A stretch of 38,849 bases of DNA from an uncultured Collinsella sp. (lineage in GTDB: Bacteria > Actinomycetota > Coriobacteriia > Coriobacteriales > Coriobacteriaceae). The DNA is taken from contig CAKUGF010000020.1 of NCBI GenBank assembly GCA_934654585.1, positions 1 to 38,849 on the forward strand, read 5' to 3'. The notes under the pieces are model-generated. The model was not told the origin of the DNA. It saw only the letters and a list, made by a program, of their open reading frames with translations, and searched no databases. Positions 1-8,439 of the stretch are shown here, piece after piece. The position numbers and the translations under genes were made by a program. Each line of letters opens with the position of its first letter. Position 1 is the first letter of the stretch.

Positions 1-114
1 GGGGCCTCGGGGGCGTTCGGCTAGCTGCGGGAACGGTCTATCCGCTCAACGTGTTCGGCTGAGATCGGAAATCAACCGTCCGCGCGGGGGCCCTACCGAT
101 GTCTACTGAGACAC
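1..114. other. window edge, no gene recognised
   Basis: No convincing coding sequence or structured RNA is recognised here. Two plus-strand frames are open from the window edge, to stops at 60-62 and 107-109. Their codon use (several CGG, AGA and GGG codons) is unlike the neighbouring genes and neither resembles a known protein end. The minus strand has no ATG or GTG start that would give a gene leaving the window. It could be the tail of an RNA gene or an unusual gene end; the sequence to the left would decide. Confidence 0.3.
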
Positions 115-152
115 AAAAAGCGCCCGCTTGCTGGGGGAGCAAGTGGGCGCTT
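115..152 (-). terminator. intrinsic terminator of the pknB operon
   Basis: A 15-base arm at 118-132 pairs with 138-152 (one G-U pair) around a five-base loop. Read on the minus strand the stem is followed by five Ts (positions 119-115), the arrangement of a rho-independent terminator. It lies about 50 bases past the pknB stop. The plus-strand side has no T-tract, so it appears to act in one direction only. Confidence 0.85.
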
Positions 153-204
153 CTGAGCGAATATGGTTGCGGCCTAAACCGCTAGGAACAACAAGCGGCT
201 GGCA

Positions 205-2142
205 CTAGTTGCTGGACTCGGAGTCGTCTCCGGAGCCGGAGATGGAAACCGTCAGTGTGATCGTGCTGTCGGTGGACTGCTTGCCGGTGGGGGAGACGCC
301 CGTAACGGTGGCGTTCTCGTTGCCGCTCACGGGGTTACCGTTCTGATCGCAGAAGGCGATGTTGTAAAAGCCGGCGTTGTTGAGCGCGGTGACGGCGGCG
401 GAGATGCTCTTGCCGTACAGGTTGCCCGGGACGCTGGCCTTGCCGGACTTCTTGGCGATGACGACGGTGATCGTGGCACCGGGCTTCTGCTTGCCGCTGG
501 GGTTCCAGCTAATTACAGTGCCCTCGGAAACCGAGTCGTTTTCCTGGTAGCTCACGTCGACGCCAAAGCCTGCCATATCGAGGGCGTTGCGCGCCTGGGC
601 CTCGGTCATATCGGTCAGGTCGGGCACCGAGGTGGTGTCTGGGCCGCTGGAGACCTTGTACGAGATGGTCGTGCCCTTCTCGACCTCCTTGCCGGCGGCA
701 GTGCCCTGCTCAAAGACCTGGCCCTCTTCGGCCTCGTTGGCCTCCTCGGAAGCGCTGCCCTTCAGGCCCACGCTTGCCAGCGCGGCCTCGGCCTGGTCCT
801 TGGTCAATCCGACAAGTTGCGGGACCTCAACCTTCTCGGAGGGCTTGGGGCCCTTGGAGATCACCAGGTTCACCCTCGTGCCCTTGGGCTTCTTGGTGTT
901 GCCGTTGGGGGTCTGCTCAGCGACCTTACCCTCGTCGACATCGTCGTTGTAGCTCTGGTCGACGGTACCGACCTCCAGGCCGGCCTCCTGGATCAGCTCG
1001 ACGGCGGTCTCCTGGTCTTTGCCCAACACGTCGGGGACCGTTACCTGGTCGCCGCTGAACATGCCGCTGGCAAAAGCCACGACGATGCCGATGACGGCGA
1101 CAGCGGCCACCACGGCGGCAATGATCTTGTTCTTGTTGGACTTGGGCCTCTCGGCCTCATAGGAACCGGTGGAACCCGAGACGGCGCTGCGGGGGTTGGT
1201 CTGGCCGCTCACGCCCGAGACGGGGCGAACCATGGCACGCGTCGAGTCGGAAAGCTCGCGGGTCTTGGTGGCGCCCAGGTCGCCGGCGGCACCGATGATG
1301 CGCGTGGGCTCCGAGACGTTGACGGCACGGCCGGACAGGTAGCTGTTGAGTACCTGGCGCAGCTCGTCGGCCGTCTGGAAGCGGTTGGCCGGATCCTTCT
1401 CCATACACTTGAGGATGATGCGCTCAAGGTCGGCATCAACGCCGGAGTTGATCTGGCTCGGCGGGATGGGCAGCTCATTGACCTGCTTGAGCGCGACCGA
1501 GATGGCGTCGTCGCCGTCGAAGGGCACGCGGCCGGTAGCGCACTCGTACATGACGACACCCAGCGAGTAGATATCCGAGGTGGGGCCGAGGTCCTGACCG
1601 CGGGTCTGCTCGGGGCTTACGTAGTGGGCGGTGCCCAGCACGTTGTTGTCCTGCGTGAGGTGGCTGTTCTTGGCGCGTGCGATGCCAAAGTCCATCACCT
1701 TGATGTTGCCGTCGGGCAGCACCATGATGTTCTGCGGCTTAATGTCGCGGTGGATGATCTCGTGCTTGTGGGCGACCGAAAGCGCAGAGCTGATCTGCGA
1801 ACCGATCTGCGCGACCTTCTTGGGGTCGAGGGCGCCGTGGCTCTTGATGCCGCTCTTAAGGTCGGTACCGCGCAGGTACTCCATGACGATGTAATAGGTG
1901 TCGCCGTCCTTGCCCCAGTCGTAGACGCCCACGATATAGGGGGACGAGAGGCCGGCTGCTGCCTGAGCCTCCTGCTTAAAGCGCGCGGCGAAGGTGGCGT
2001 CGCCCGCGTACTGCGGCAGCATAATCTTGACGGCAACCGTGCGGTCGAGGACCTGATCCTGTGCACGGAACACGGTCGCCATGCCGCCCGTTCCCACCTT
2101 ATCCTTGAGGAGGTATCTTCCCCCGAGGACCCTCTGTTCCAT
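205..2142 (-). CDS. pknB: Ser/Thr protein kinase PknB with four PASTA repeats
   Basis: This is a transmembrane Ser/Thr kinase of 645 residues. PknB-family kinases sense muropeptides or lipid II outside the cell and phosphorylate cell-wall and division proteins. The kinase domain (about 10-270) has the ATP-binding lysine K39 (VAVK), catalytic loop HRDIKPQN with D133, and DFG D151, so it should be active. A Thr-containing activation segment runs from DFG to the SPEQ motif. A single membrane span lies at about 338-360, followed by four PASTA repeats to the C-terminus (about 365-645). The start at 2142 is preferred over an ATG five codons earlier because GGAG sits at the right distance from it. 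It is the last gene of the fhaA-fhaB-pstP-rodA/pbpA-pknB operon, 132 bases after the SEDS-PBP gene. Unlike Mycobacterium, there is no adjacent pknA. Confidence 0.96.
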   Translation of the reverse strand: MEQRVLGGRYLLKDKVGTGGMATVFRAQDQVLDRTVAVKIMLPQYAGDATFAARFKQEAQAAAGLSSPYIVGVYDWGKDGDTYYIVMEYLRGTDLKSGIKSHGALDPKKVAQIGSQISSALSVAHKHEIIHRDIKPQNIMVLPDGNIKVMDFGIARAKNSHLTQDNNVLGTAHYVSPEQTRGQDLGPTSDIYSLGVVMYECATGRVPFDGDDAISVALKQVNELPIPPSQINSGVDADLERIILKCMEKDPANRFQTADELRQVLNSYLSGRAVNVSEPTRIIGAAGDLGATKTRELSDSTRAMVRPVSGVSGQTNPRSAVSGSTGSYEAERPKSNKNKIIAAVVAAVAVIGIVVAFASGMFSGDQVTVPDVLGKDQETAVELIQEAGLEVGTVDQSYNDDVDEGKVAEQTPNGNTKKPKGTRVNLVISKGPKPSEKVEVPQLVGLTKDQAEAALASVGLKGSASEEANEAEEGQVFEQGTAAGKEVEKGTTISYKVSSGPDTTSVPDLTDMTEAQARNALDMAGFGVDVSYQENDSVSEGTVISWNPSGKQKPGATITVVIAKKSGKASVPGNLYGKSISAAVTALNNAGFYNIAFCDQNGNPVSGNENATVTGVSPTGKQSTDSTITLTVSISGSGDDSESSN

Positions 2143-2274
2143 TCCTGCTCCTAACATAACTATTCGCTCAACGATGTGTGTAGTACCGAATGTATGACCG
2201 ATGGGGTTGTATGGCGCGTTGCCGCTAGCTCATTGGCCGCGGCGCGCCTCGAGTATCCGCGTCAATCACGGGCA

Positions 2275-5145
2275 TCACGCTCCCTGTGCGGCAAGTGCCG
2301 CGGTCAGGACGATGCCGGCGATCTTAGCCGCCTTGACGTCGTGCTTGTCGTAATCCTCCAAGGCCACCGAGATGGCGACCGTGGGTGAATCGTAGGGTGC
2401 AAAGCCGACGAACATGGAGTTGACGTTGGTGCCGCCGGTCTCGGCCGAGCCGGTCTTGCCGGCGACCTTGACGCCCGGAATCTGGGCGTCGGTGCCGGTA
2501 CCGGACTGGACGACGGCGAGCATGGCCTGCTTGACCTGGTCGGCCGTGGCCGAGCTGACGGCCTGGCCCAGCGAGCGGGACTGCGTGGTCTTAACCACGG
2601 TTCCGTCCGGCGCGAGCACCTGGGATACAAAGAACGGATCCATGACCACGCCGCTGTTGGCAATGGCTGCGGCGATCACGGCGTTTTGCATGACCGTGGT
2701 CTGCGGACCCGGTGTGTGGTCCATGCCGACGGGCTGGCCGGCGCCTGCCCAAGCGGTCTCCCACTCGGTCATGAGCGACGGGTCGGCCATGATGGAGGCG
2801 GCGGTGGTAAGGTCCTGGCCTAGCTTTTGGCCATAGCCGAAGGCGTTGGCAAACTGCACCAGCGAGCTAGCGCCGACCTCGTTTGCCACCTGGCCAAAGA
2901 CGACGTTGGACGACACGGCGAAGGCCTGCTGAAGGCTGATGGTGCCGTAGCTCTCGTTATCGTAGTTGGTGACCGGTGCGTTGCCGATATCCATGGAGCC
3001 GGGCGCCTGGTAGGTGCTCGAAAGCGTGGCGGTGCCGGTCTCGAGCGCCGCGGCAAGCGTGACGACCTTAAACGTCGAGCCCGGGGTGTACAGCGCGTCC
3101 ATGGCGCGGTCGTACATAGAGCCGTCCTCGCCGCCGCCTGCCTGCAGCAGGGCATCGATGTTGGTGTTGTCGTAGGTGGGCGAGCTCGCGCACGCGAGGA
3201 CCGCGCCGGTGCGCGGGTCCATGACCACCACAGCGCCCTTAAAGCCCTTGAGTGCCTGCTCGGCAGCCGTTTGGATGCGCGAGTCGATCGTGAGCTTGAC
3301 GGTGTTGCCCGGCTGAGTCTGGCCCGCGAGCGATGCGATGGCGTTGTTCCAGCTGGAGTAGTCCTTGGAGCCGGTGAGCGTGTCGTTCATGACGCTCTCG
3401 ACGCCGGCGGTGCCGTACTGCTGGCTCACGTAGCCCACCACGTGTGCCGCCATATTGCCGTTGGGGTAGGAGCGGGCGTAGGTGCCGTCCTCTTGCTGCA
3501 GCGATTCGGCCAGCGTCACGCCGTCGGACGTGATGATGGAGCCGCGCTGGATGTACTTGGAGCGGGCGATGGTGTGGTTGTTGGTCGGCATGTCCTGGTA
3601 GTCCTTGGCTTTGATGACCTGGACATAGGTGAGGTTGCCGATAAGGATGGCGAACAGCGCCGTAAAGGCGAACACGGCGCGGGTCAGGCGGTTGGCAAGC
3701 GCCACGCGGCCGAGTACGCCGGACTCGGGCGTGTCGAGCAGACGACGACGCATGCGCGAACCGGCGGAGTGGCTGCCGCGGCCGTAAGAAGACGAGGTTG
3801 CAAAACGCGTGCCGGTCGGGGCTGCGGCAGATGCGACCTGGTCATCGGTGATAGCGGCCATGGTGCCGGTGCCGGTGAGCTCTGCCTCGCGTCCGGTCGC
3901 CTCGTCGCCGGCGCGCAGCAGCAGTGCGACGATGATAAAGCTCGCCAGCAGCGAGGAGCCGCCCTGGCTCATGAAGGGCAGGGTGACGCCGGTCAGCGGA
4001 ATCAGGCGGGTAACGCCGCCCACGATCAAGAAGGCCTGGAAGCTGATGGCTGCCGTGAGGCCCGTGGCGCTAAAGGCGGCAAGGTCGGACTTGGCGCGGG
4101 CGGCCGTGGTGAGGCCACGCACGGCGAAGAGCATAAACAGGATGAGCACGGCGCCGCCGCCCAAAAGGCCCATCTCCTCGCCGATGGCCGAGAAGATAAA
4201 GTCGGACTCGACGACGGGGATGTTGTTGGCCATGCCGTTGCCGATGCCGACGCCCACCAGGCCGCCGTCGGCCAGCGAAAAGAGCGACTGCACGATTTGG
4301 TAGCCCTGACCCTGGGCGTCCTTAAACGGATTGGCCCAAATCTGGAAACGCACCTGAACGTGCGACAGGAACTTGTAGGCGCCCACGGCTCCAACGGCAA
4401 GCAGTGCAAGGCCGATGATGACGTACGAAAAGCGTCCCGTGGCAACGTAGAGCATCAGCAAGAAGATGGTGTAGAACAGCACGGCCGAGCCCAGGTCGCG
4501 TTCGAAGACGACGACGAGCAGGCACACGCCCCACACGGCAAACAGCGGCAGCAGCAGACGGAAGCGCGGGATCTTGAGGCCCAGAATCTTGCGGTTGGAG
4601 ATAGAGAGCAGCTCGCGGTTCTCGGCCAGATAGCCGGCCAGGAACAGCACGATAAAGACCTTGGCGAACTCGCCGGGCTGGATGGTAAAGCCCGCAATGC
4701 GAATCCACAGCTTGGAGCCCGAGATCGTGGTGCCGATAAAGATGGGCAGCATCAGCAAGATGATGCCGATGATGCCAAAGGTGTATTTATAGCGCATGAC
4801 CACGTCGAGGTTCTTGACCAGCGCGAGGGTTCCCACCATCAATGCCACCGAGATAAACAGGATGATGAGCTGCGAGATGGCAAGATCGGGGGCTAGGCGC
4901 GTCACGAATGTGATGCCGATGCCCGAGAGCACAAAGACGATGGGCAGGATGGCGGGGTCGGCGCCGGGCGCCAGGATGCGCACGGCGATATGCGCTGCGG
5001 CGAAGGCGGCAAAGAGGCCGATCGGCACGGCAAGCGTCTCAAAGGAAATCGTGGCGCCCGCGGTGAGCACGTACATCGCATACAGCAGGATGACGGGGAA
5101 CGCCGAGGCGATGAGCAAAAGCAGTTCGGTGTTGCGGCGACTCAT
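2275..5145 (-). CDS. fused SEDS glycosyltransferase (RodA/FtsW) and class B penicillin-binding protein
   Basis: One 956-residue reading frame carries two enzymes that are normally separate: a SEDS peptidoglycan polymerase and the D,D-transpeptidase that crosslinks its product. The N-terminal half (about 1-435) is polytopic and has SEDS hallmarks: QPGEFAK, the conserved acidic D217 in RDLGSA, GEEMGLLGG, and TGVTLPFMSQGGSS. A hydrophilic linker and a further membrane span near 490-510 lead into the PBP part, which begins with a dimerisation-type segment (RGSIITSDG). All transpeptidase motifs are present: S690-T-F-K693, S745-S-N747 and K897-T-G899. The start at 5145 has AAGGGAG upstream; the open frame extends further but overlaps the phosphatase gene and is unlikely to be translated. 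It sits 16 bases after the phosphatase gene. In Mycobacterium the corresponding rodA and pbpA are adjacent separate genes, so this is a gene fusion within a conserved operon. It probably drives elongation or division wall synthesis. Confidence 0.95.
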   Translation of the reverse strand: MSRRNTELLLLIASAFPVILLYAMYVLTAGATISFETLAVPIGLFAAFAAAHIAVRILAPGADPAILPIVFVLSGIGITFVTRLAPDLAISQLIILFISVALMVGTLALVKNLDVVMRYKYTFGIIGIILLMLPIFIGTTISGSKLWIRIAGFTIQPGEFAKVFIVLFLAGYLAENRELLSISNRKILGLKIPRFRLLLPLFAVWGVCLLVVVFERDLGSAVLFYTIFLLMLYVATGRFSYVIIGLALLAVGAVGAYKFLSHVQVRFQIWANPFKDAQGQGYQIVQSLFSLADGGLVGVGIGNGMANNIPVVESDFIFSAIGEEMGLLGGGAVLILFMLFAVRGLTTAARAKSDLAAFSATGLTAAISFQAFLIVGGVTRLIPLTGVTLPFMSQGGSSLLASFIIVALLLRAGDEATGREAELTGTGTMAAITDDQVASAAAPTGTRFATSSSYGRGSHSAGSRMRRRLLDTPESGVLGRVALANRLTRAVFAFTALFAILIGNLTYVQVIKAKDYQDMPTNNHTIARSKYIQRGSIITSDGVTLAESLQQEDGTYARSYPNGNMAAHVVGYVSQQYGTAGVESVMNDTLTGSKDYSSWNNAIASLAGQTQPGNTVKLTIDSRIQTAAEQALKGFKGAVVVMDPRTGAVLACASSPTYDNTNIDALLQAGGGEDGSMYDRAMDALYTPGSTFKVVTLAAALETGTATLSSTYQAPGSMDIGNAPVTNYDNESYGTISLQQAFAVSSNVVFGQVANEVGASSLVQFANAFGYGQKLGQDLTTAASIMADPSLMTEWETAWAGAGQPVGMDHTPGPQTTVMQNAVIAAAIANSGVVMDPFFVSQVLAPDGTVVKTTQSRSLGQAVSSATADQVKQAMLAVVQSGTGTDAQIPGVKVAGKTGSAETGGTNVNSMFVGFAPYDSPTVAISVALEDYDKHDVKAAKIAGIVLTAALAAQGA

Positions 5146-5161
5146 AAGCGGCACTCCCTTC

Positions 5162-7009
5162 CTAATTCTTATCGGAGGCTTCGGCCTCGGCGGACTGTTC
5201 GGCGGTTTTCTCGGAATCCGACTCGGAAGTCGATCCCTGGTCGGTGTTGTCGCGAATCGTCTGCGCGTCAATCACCTGACGGGTCTGCTCCTCGTCGATC
5301 TGGTGACGATACTTGGAGATGGTGTCCTGCGCATCGTCGACGCTTGTTTGCGGAATGCCCGCCTTCAGGCGGTTCTGTGTGTCTTCGGGCAGGTCGGACA
5401 GCTTGATGCTGGTTTCGCTTTCGAGCCAGTGGAGCTTGAATCCGAGCGTCTCGCCCGGCAGGCCGCGCCAAACGGCGACGTTGCCGTGGTAGGTACCCAA
5501 GTAGTACGAGCCGGTGATGCCCGTGTACGCCCAGATGCCCGCCGCCAGCACAAAGACAAGGGCCAGGACGGCGGCGATGGTGACGTTGCGGCGACGGACG
5601 CGTTTTGCCTCACGCATGACGCCATCGTCGACCAAGTCGACCACCACTACGGTCACGTTGTCGTGGCCGCCGGCGGCGAGCGCCGCGTCTACCAGGTTGT
5701 CGACGCAAATCTGCGCGGTCGAGGACTGCGTGGCGATGTTCTCGATATCGCTATCGGGAATCATGCTCGAAAGGCCGTCGGAGCATAGGATCAGACGGTC
5801 GCCTTCCTCGATGTGCAGGGTAAAGTGGTCGGCGTACATGGCGGGGTCCGAGCCCAGCGCGCGGGTGATGACCGAACGGTTGGGGTGGACGCGGGCCTCG
5901 TCGGCCGTAATCTCGCCGGCGTCCACGAGCTCCTCCACGTAGGAGTGGTCGCGGGTCACGCGGATCAGCGTGCCCTCGTGGAGCAGGTAGGCACGCGAGT
6001 CGCCCACATGGGCGATGGCGAGCGTATCGTTTTCGATGTAGGCGCAGGTGGCCGTGCAGCCCATGCCGGGCTTGCCCAAACCGTTGAGGGCGGCCTCGAT
6101 CACGGCGGCGTTGGCGGCCTCAACGGCTGCGGCCAGGCGTGCGGCATCGGCGGATTGCGGTGCCGTCTTGGCTATGGTCTCGACGGCGATAGAGGACGCC
6201 ACCTCGCCGGCGGCATGCCCTCCCATGCCGTCGCATACGCAAAAGAGCGGCGACTGCACCAGGTAGGAATCTTCGTTGTGCGGGCGCACGCAGCCGACGT
6301 CGGAGCGGGCGCCCCACATGAGTTGCGTGGTGGTGCCGGCGTCATAGGTTGAGTCGGTCTCGATGCGCTCGTCGGTCAGCGGCTCAAAGCTCATGGTTGA
6401 GCCGGGGTCTTTGAGCTTTGCCTCCACGGCGGCGACGTCGATTTCGGCGGTATCGCCGGGAGAGACAGTGTCTCCGGCGTCGAGCGGCTCGGTGCCGGGC
6501 TCCTCGATAGGCTTATCGAGGGTCGGGATGGTCGAGCCGGGGTCATTGGGGACCTCGGCGGCCTCCTGCGGCTCCACGGCGATGGGCTCCGGCGTCGCGA
6601 AGTGCGACGGCGTGGACTCGGTCCTCGGTGCGGGAGCGGCCGTCACCTCGGGCGATGGCGCGACGGGGAAGACCGGCGCGGCGGGCTCGGGCGCGGCGAA
6701 CACCGCTTCGCTCTCGTTGATCGCCTCGGCGACGGGCTCGGCAAAATGAGCCGGCGCGGGTGTCGCTTCCGGTGCGGCGGGCTGCTCGGCGGCATGCGCG
6801 CCGATGGGGGCATCGAGTTGCTCGGTGTCGGCGTCCCTGTCATCGGCATACGCCGAATATTCTTGAGTTACATGTGAAAGAGGCAGGGAGAACACTGTGT
6901 CCTCGGGCTCCACGGCCGTGGGGCGCGCCGGAGCGGCATGAGCCGGCGCGGCTGCGGGGGCAGCCGGCGTCTCGGGCATAGTTGCGGATTTGTTCTCCTC
7001 GTCGATCAT
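5162..7009 (-). CDS. pstP: PP2C-family Ser/Thr phosphatase with long disordered N-terminus and C-terminal membrane anchor (PstP type)
   Basis: This 615-residue metal-dependent phosphatase most likely reverses phosphorylation by the kinases of this operon. The catalytic domain (about 230-470) shows H244-N-E-D247, the metal-binding DGMGGH motif starting at D260, HVGDSRAY, CSDG and GGHDN. A membrane span follows a basic RRRN stretch (about 485-505), and the remaining C-terminus of about 110 residues should be extracellular, as in mycobacterial PstP. What differs is the first 225 residues: a low-complexity Ala/Pro/Glu-rich cytoplasmic extension with scattered Thr and two near-copies of a DPGST motif, ending in TTTQ just before the phosphatase fold. 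These could be phosphorylated and bound by the neighbouring FHA proteins (inference). The ATG overlaps the fhaB stop as ATGA, suggesting translational coupling. Confidence 0.93.
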   Translation of the reverse strand: MIDEENKSATMPETPAAPAAAPAHAAPARPTAVEPEDTVFSLPLSHVTQEYSAYADDRDADTEQLDAPIGAHAAEQPAAPEATPAPAHFAEPVAEAINESEAVFAAPEPAAPVFPVAPSPEVTAAPAPRTESTPSHFATPEPIAVEPQEAAEVPNDPGSTIPTLDKPIEEPGTEPLDAGDTVSPGDTAEIDVAAVEAKLKDPGSTMSFEPLTDERIETDSTYDAGTTTQLMWGARSDVGCVRPHNEDSYLVQSPLFCVCDGMGGHAAGEVASSIAVETIAKTAPQSADAARLAAAVEAANAAVIEAALNGLGKPGMGCTATCAYIENDTLAIAHVGDSRAYLLHEGTLIRVTRDHSYVEELVDAGEITADEARVHPNRSVITRALGSDPAMYADHFTLHIEEGDRLILCSDGLSSMIPDSDIENIATQSSTAQICVDNLVDAALAAGGHDNVTVVVVDLVDDGVMREAKRVRRRNVTIAAVLALVFVLAAGIWAYTGITGSYYLGTYHGNVAVWRGLPGETLGFKLHWLESETSIKLSDLPEDTQNRLKAGIPQTSVDDAQDTISKYRHQIDEEQTRQVIDAQTIRDNTDQGSTSESDSEKTAEQSAEAEASDKN

Positions 7010-7422
7010 CGACGGTTCACCTTCATGACCACGTCGCCAATCTGGACCTCGTCGCCCTCGCGCAGCGTCGCGGGCTCCACGAGCTGGCGACCGTTGACGA
7101 GCGTGCCGTTAAGCGAGTTGAGGTCTTCGATGATGAGTGCCGGGCCCTGCAGCGAAAAACGTGCGTGCGAGGCCGAGACAAACGGTTCGTTGATGCAGAT
7201 GTCCGAAGACGGCGAACGGCCGACGATGACGGGGCCGAGCATGTCTACATGGATGCCGCGGATGCCGCGCGGACCCTTGTCCACATCGATCGTCCAGATA
7301 GCGGAGTCGCGACGCTGGCCGCGCACGAGTCCCACGCCGGTCTTCATGACAGCGAACAGGAAGATGTAGAGCAGGGCGACCAGGACGATGCGGCCTGCAA
7401 AAAGGACGATATCGATGTTCAT
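7006..7422 (-). CDS. fhaB: FhaB-like membrane-anchored FHA protein
   Basis: A 138-residue phosphothreonine-binding protein. An N-terminal membrane span (about 5-27) is followed by a short linker and a forkhead-associated domain (about 60-138) with the pThr-binding signature intact: VGRSPSSDI, SASHARF and NSLNGTLVNGR. This matches mycobacterial FhaB (FipA) in size and layout, a protein reported to link kinase signalling to division proteins. The start at 7422 has a GGGGAT site upstream and lies 6 bases after the fhaA stop. Its TGA overlaps the phosphatase ATG. Confidence 0.93.
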   Translation of the reverse strand: MNIDIVLFAGRIVLVALLYIFLFAVMKTGVGLVRGQRRDSAIWTIDVDKGPRGIRGIHVDMLGPVIVGRSPSSDICINEPFVSASHARFSLQGPALIIEDLNSLNGTLVNGRQLVEPATLREGDEVQIGDVVMKVNRR

Positions 7423-7428
7423 AAGCGA

Positions 7429-8439
7429 CTATCCCCTAAATTCAAAGGTGCTCAGGCCAAACGTCAGCAGATCGCCGTTGCGCAGCGGGCAGCGCGTGAT
7501 GCGGCGGTTGTTGACGAGTGTGCCGTTGGTGGAGTTGAGGTCCTCGATCGACCAGTCCGAGCCGGTAAAGGTGAGCTGGGCGTGACGGCGCGAGACGTTG
7601 GGGTCGCGCAGGGCGATGTCCGAAACCGAGCGCTCGCGGCCGATGGTCACCTGTGCGGAGGTGATGCTGTGGCTCTCGCCGCTCACAACGTCGACGAGCT
7701 GGGCGAGCGGACGCTGCGGAGTGCGGGGGTTTGCCATGTTGGCGGCGATGCCGGCTGCGGCGCCAAGGCCCACGGCGGCACCGGTCGCGGCAGCTCCGCC
7801 CATGCCGGCGAGTGCGTCACGCGAGACGGTCTGCGGCACGGGGATAGGCGCGGCGGCGGGGTCGGGGACGCTGGGCGCAAAGGGGTCGGGCGCGGCGAGC
7901 GGGTCGGGCGCGGCGGCACGGGGTGCCGGCTGCTGGGGCATGGCGGCGGGGTGCTGCTGCTGCGGAGCGGCAAACTGCTGTTTGCCGGCGCGGGGAGCGC
8001 TGGCGGCGCGGCTTGCGGCGGAGTTGTTCTGGCCCAGGCCATTTTGGTAGGCGCGCTCTTCCTCGTACAGGCGGCCGAGCGTGGGAGCATCGACGTTCTC
8101 GGCAAAGACCGAGAACTTGCCGGCGCGCAGCTGCGGGTCGATCATAAAGCGAACGAGGGGCTCGCCGACAAAGACGTAGCGGCGCTTTTCGGCCTGCGCC
8201 TTCACAAACTCGCGAACCTCACGCGAAAGCTCGGGGTAGAACGGGGCGAGCATGGGATCGTCGTCGGCGGCGATCAGGATGGTATAGAGTGCCGGCGCGG
8301 TGTTGACGCCGTTGATCACCAGAGTCTGATCCTCCATGTCGCGAGCGGCCTGCTTGGCAAGCTTCTTAAAGGAGAACGGGGCACGGGTGGCACCGAAGAT
8401 GCCGGCCACGTGGTCCTCGAAGATGTTCAGGAAGTTCAC
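7429..8439 (-). CDS. fhaA: FhaA-like protein: DUF3662 plus FHA domain
   Basis: A 336-residue cytoplasmic adaptor. Residues 1-115 match the DUF3662 domain that begins actinobacterial FhaA proteins; a flexible Ala/Pro/Gln-rich linker (about 120-235) follows; the C-terminus (about 240-336) is an FHA domain with GRERSVSDI, SRRHAQ and NSTNGTLVNNR. In Mycobacterium FhaA binds phosphorylated MviN (lipid II flippase) and dampens wall synthesis; the same role here is inferred. Translation probably starts at GTG (8439), which overlaps the TGA of the upstream kinase as GTGA and has a GGAGAG site nine bases upstream. The FHA domain begins the phosphothreonine-reader set (fhaA, fhaB) that lies between the two kinases of the operon. 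Confidence 0.93.
   Translation of the reverse strand: MNFLNIFEDHVAGIFGATRAPFSFKKLAKQAARDMEDQTLVINGVNTAPALYTILIAADDDPMLAPFYPELSREVREFVKAQAEKRRYVFVGEPLVRFMIDPQLRAGKFSVFAENVDAPTLGRLYEEERAYQNGLGQNNSAASRAASAPRAGKQQFAAPQQQHPAAMPQQPAPRAAAPDPLAAPDPFAPSVPDPAAAPIPVPQTVSRDALAGMGGAAATGAAVGLGAAAGIAANMANPRTPQRPLAQLVDVVSGESHSITSAQVTIGRERSVSDIALRDPNVSRRHAQLTFTGSDWSIEDLNSTNGTLVNNRRITRCPLRNGDLLTFGLSTFEFRG

Noticed and set aside
1..109. end of a gene entering from the left on the plus strand
   Set aside because: Neither open frame has the codon use of this genome and no family is recognised, so it is not listed as a gene.
2827..4896. long open frame opposite the SEDS-PBP gene
   Set aside because: The protein is low-complexity and the frame follows the GC-biased third position of the true gene.
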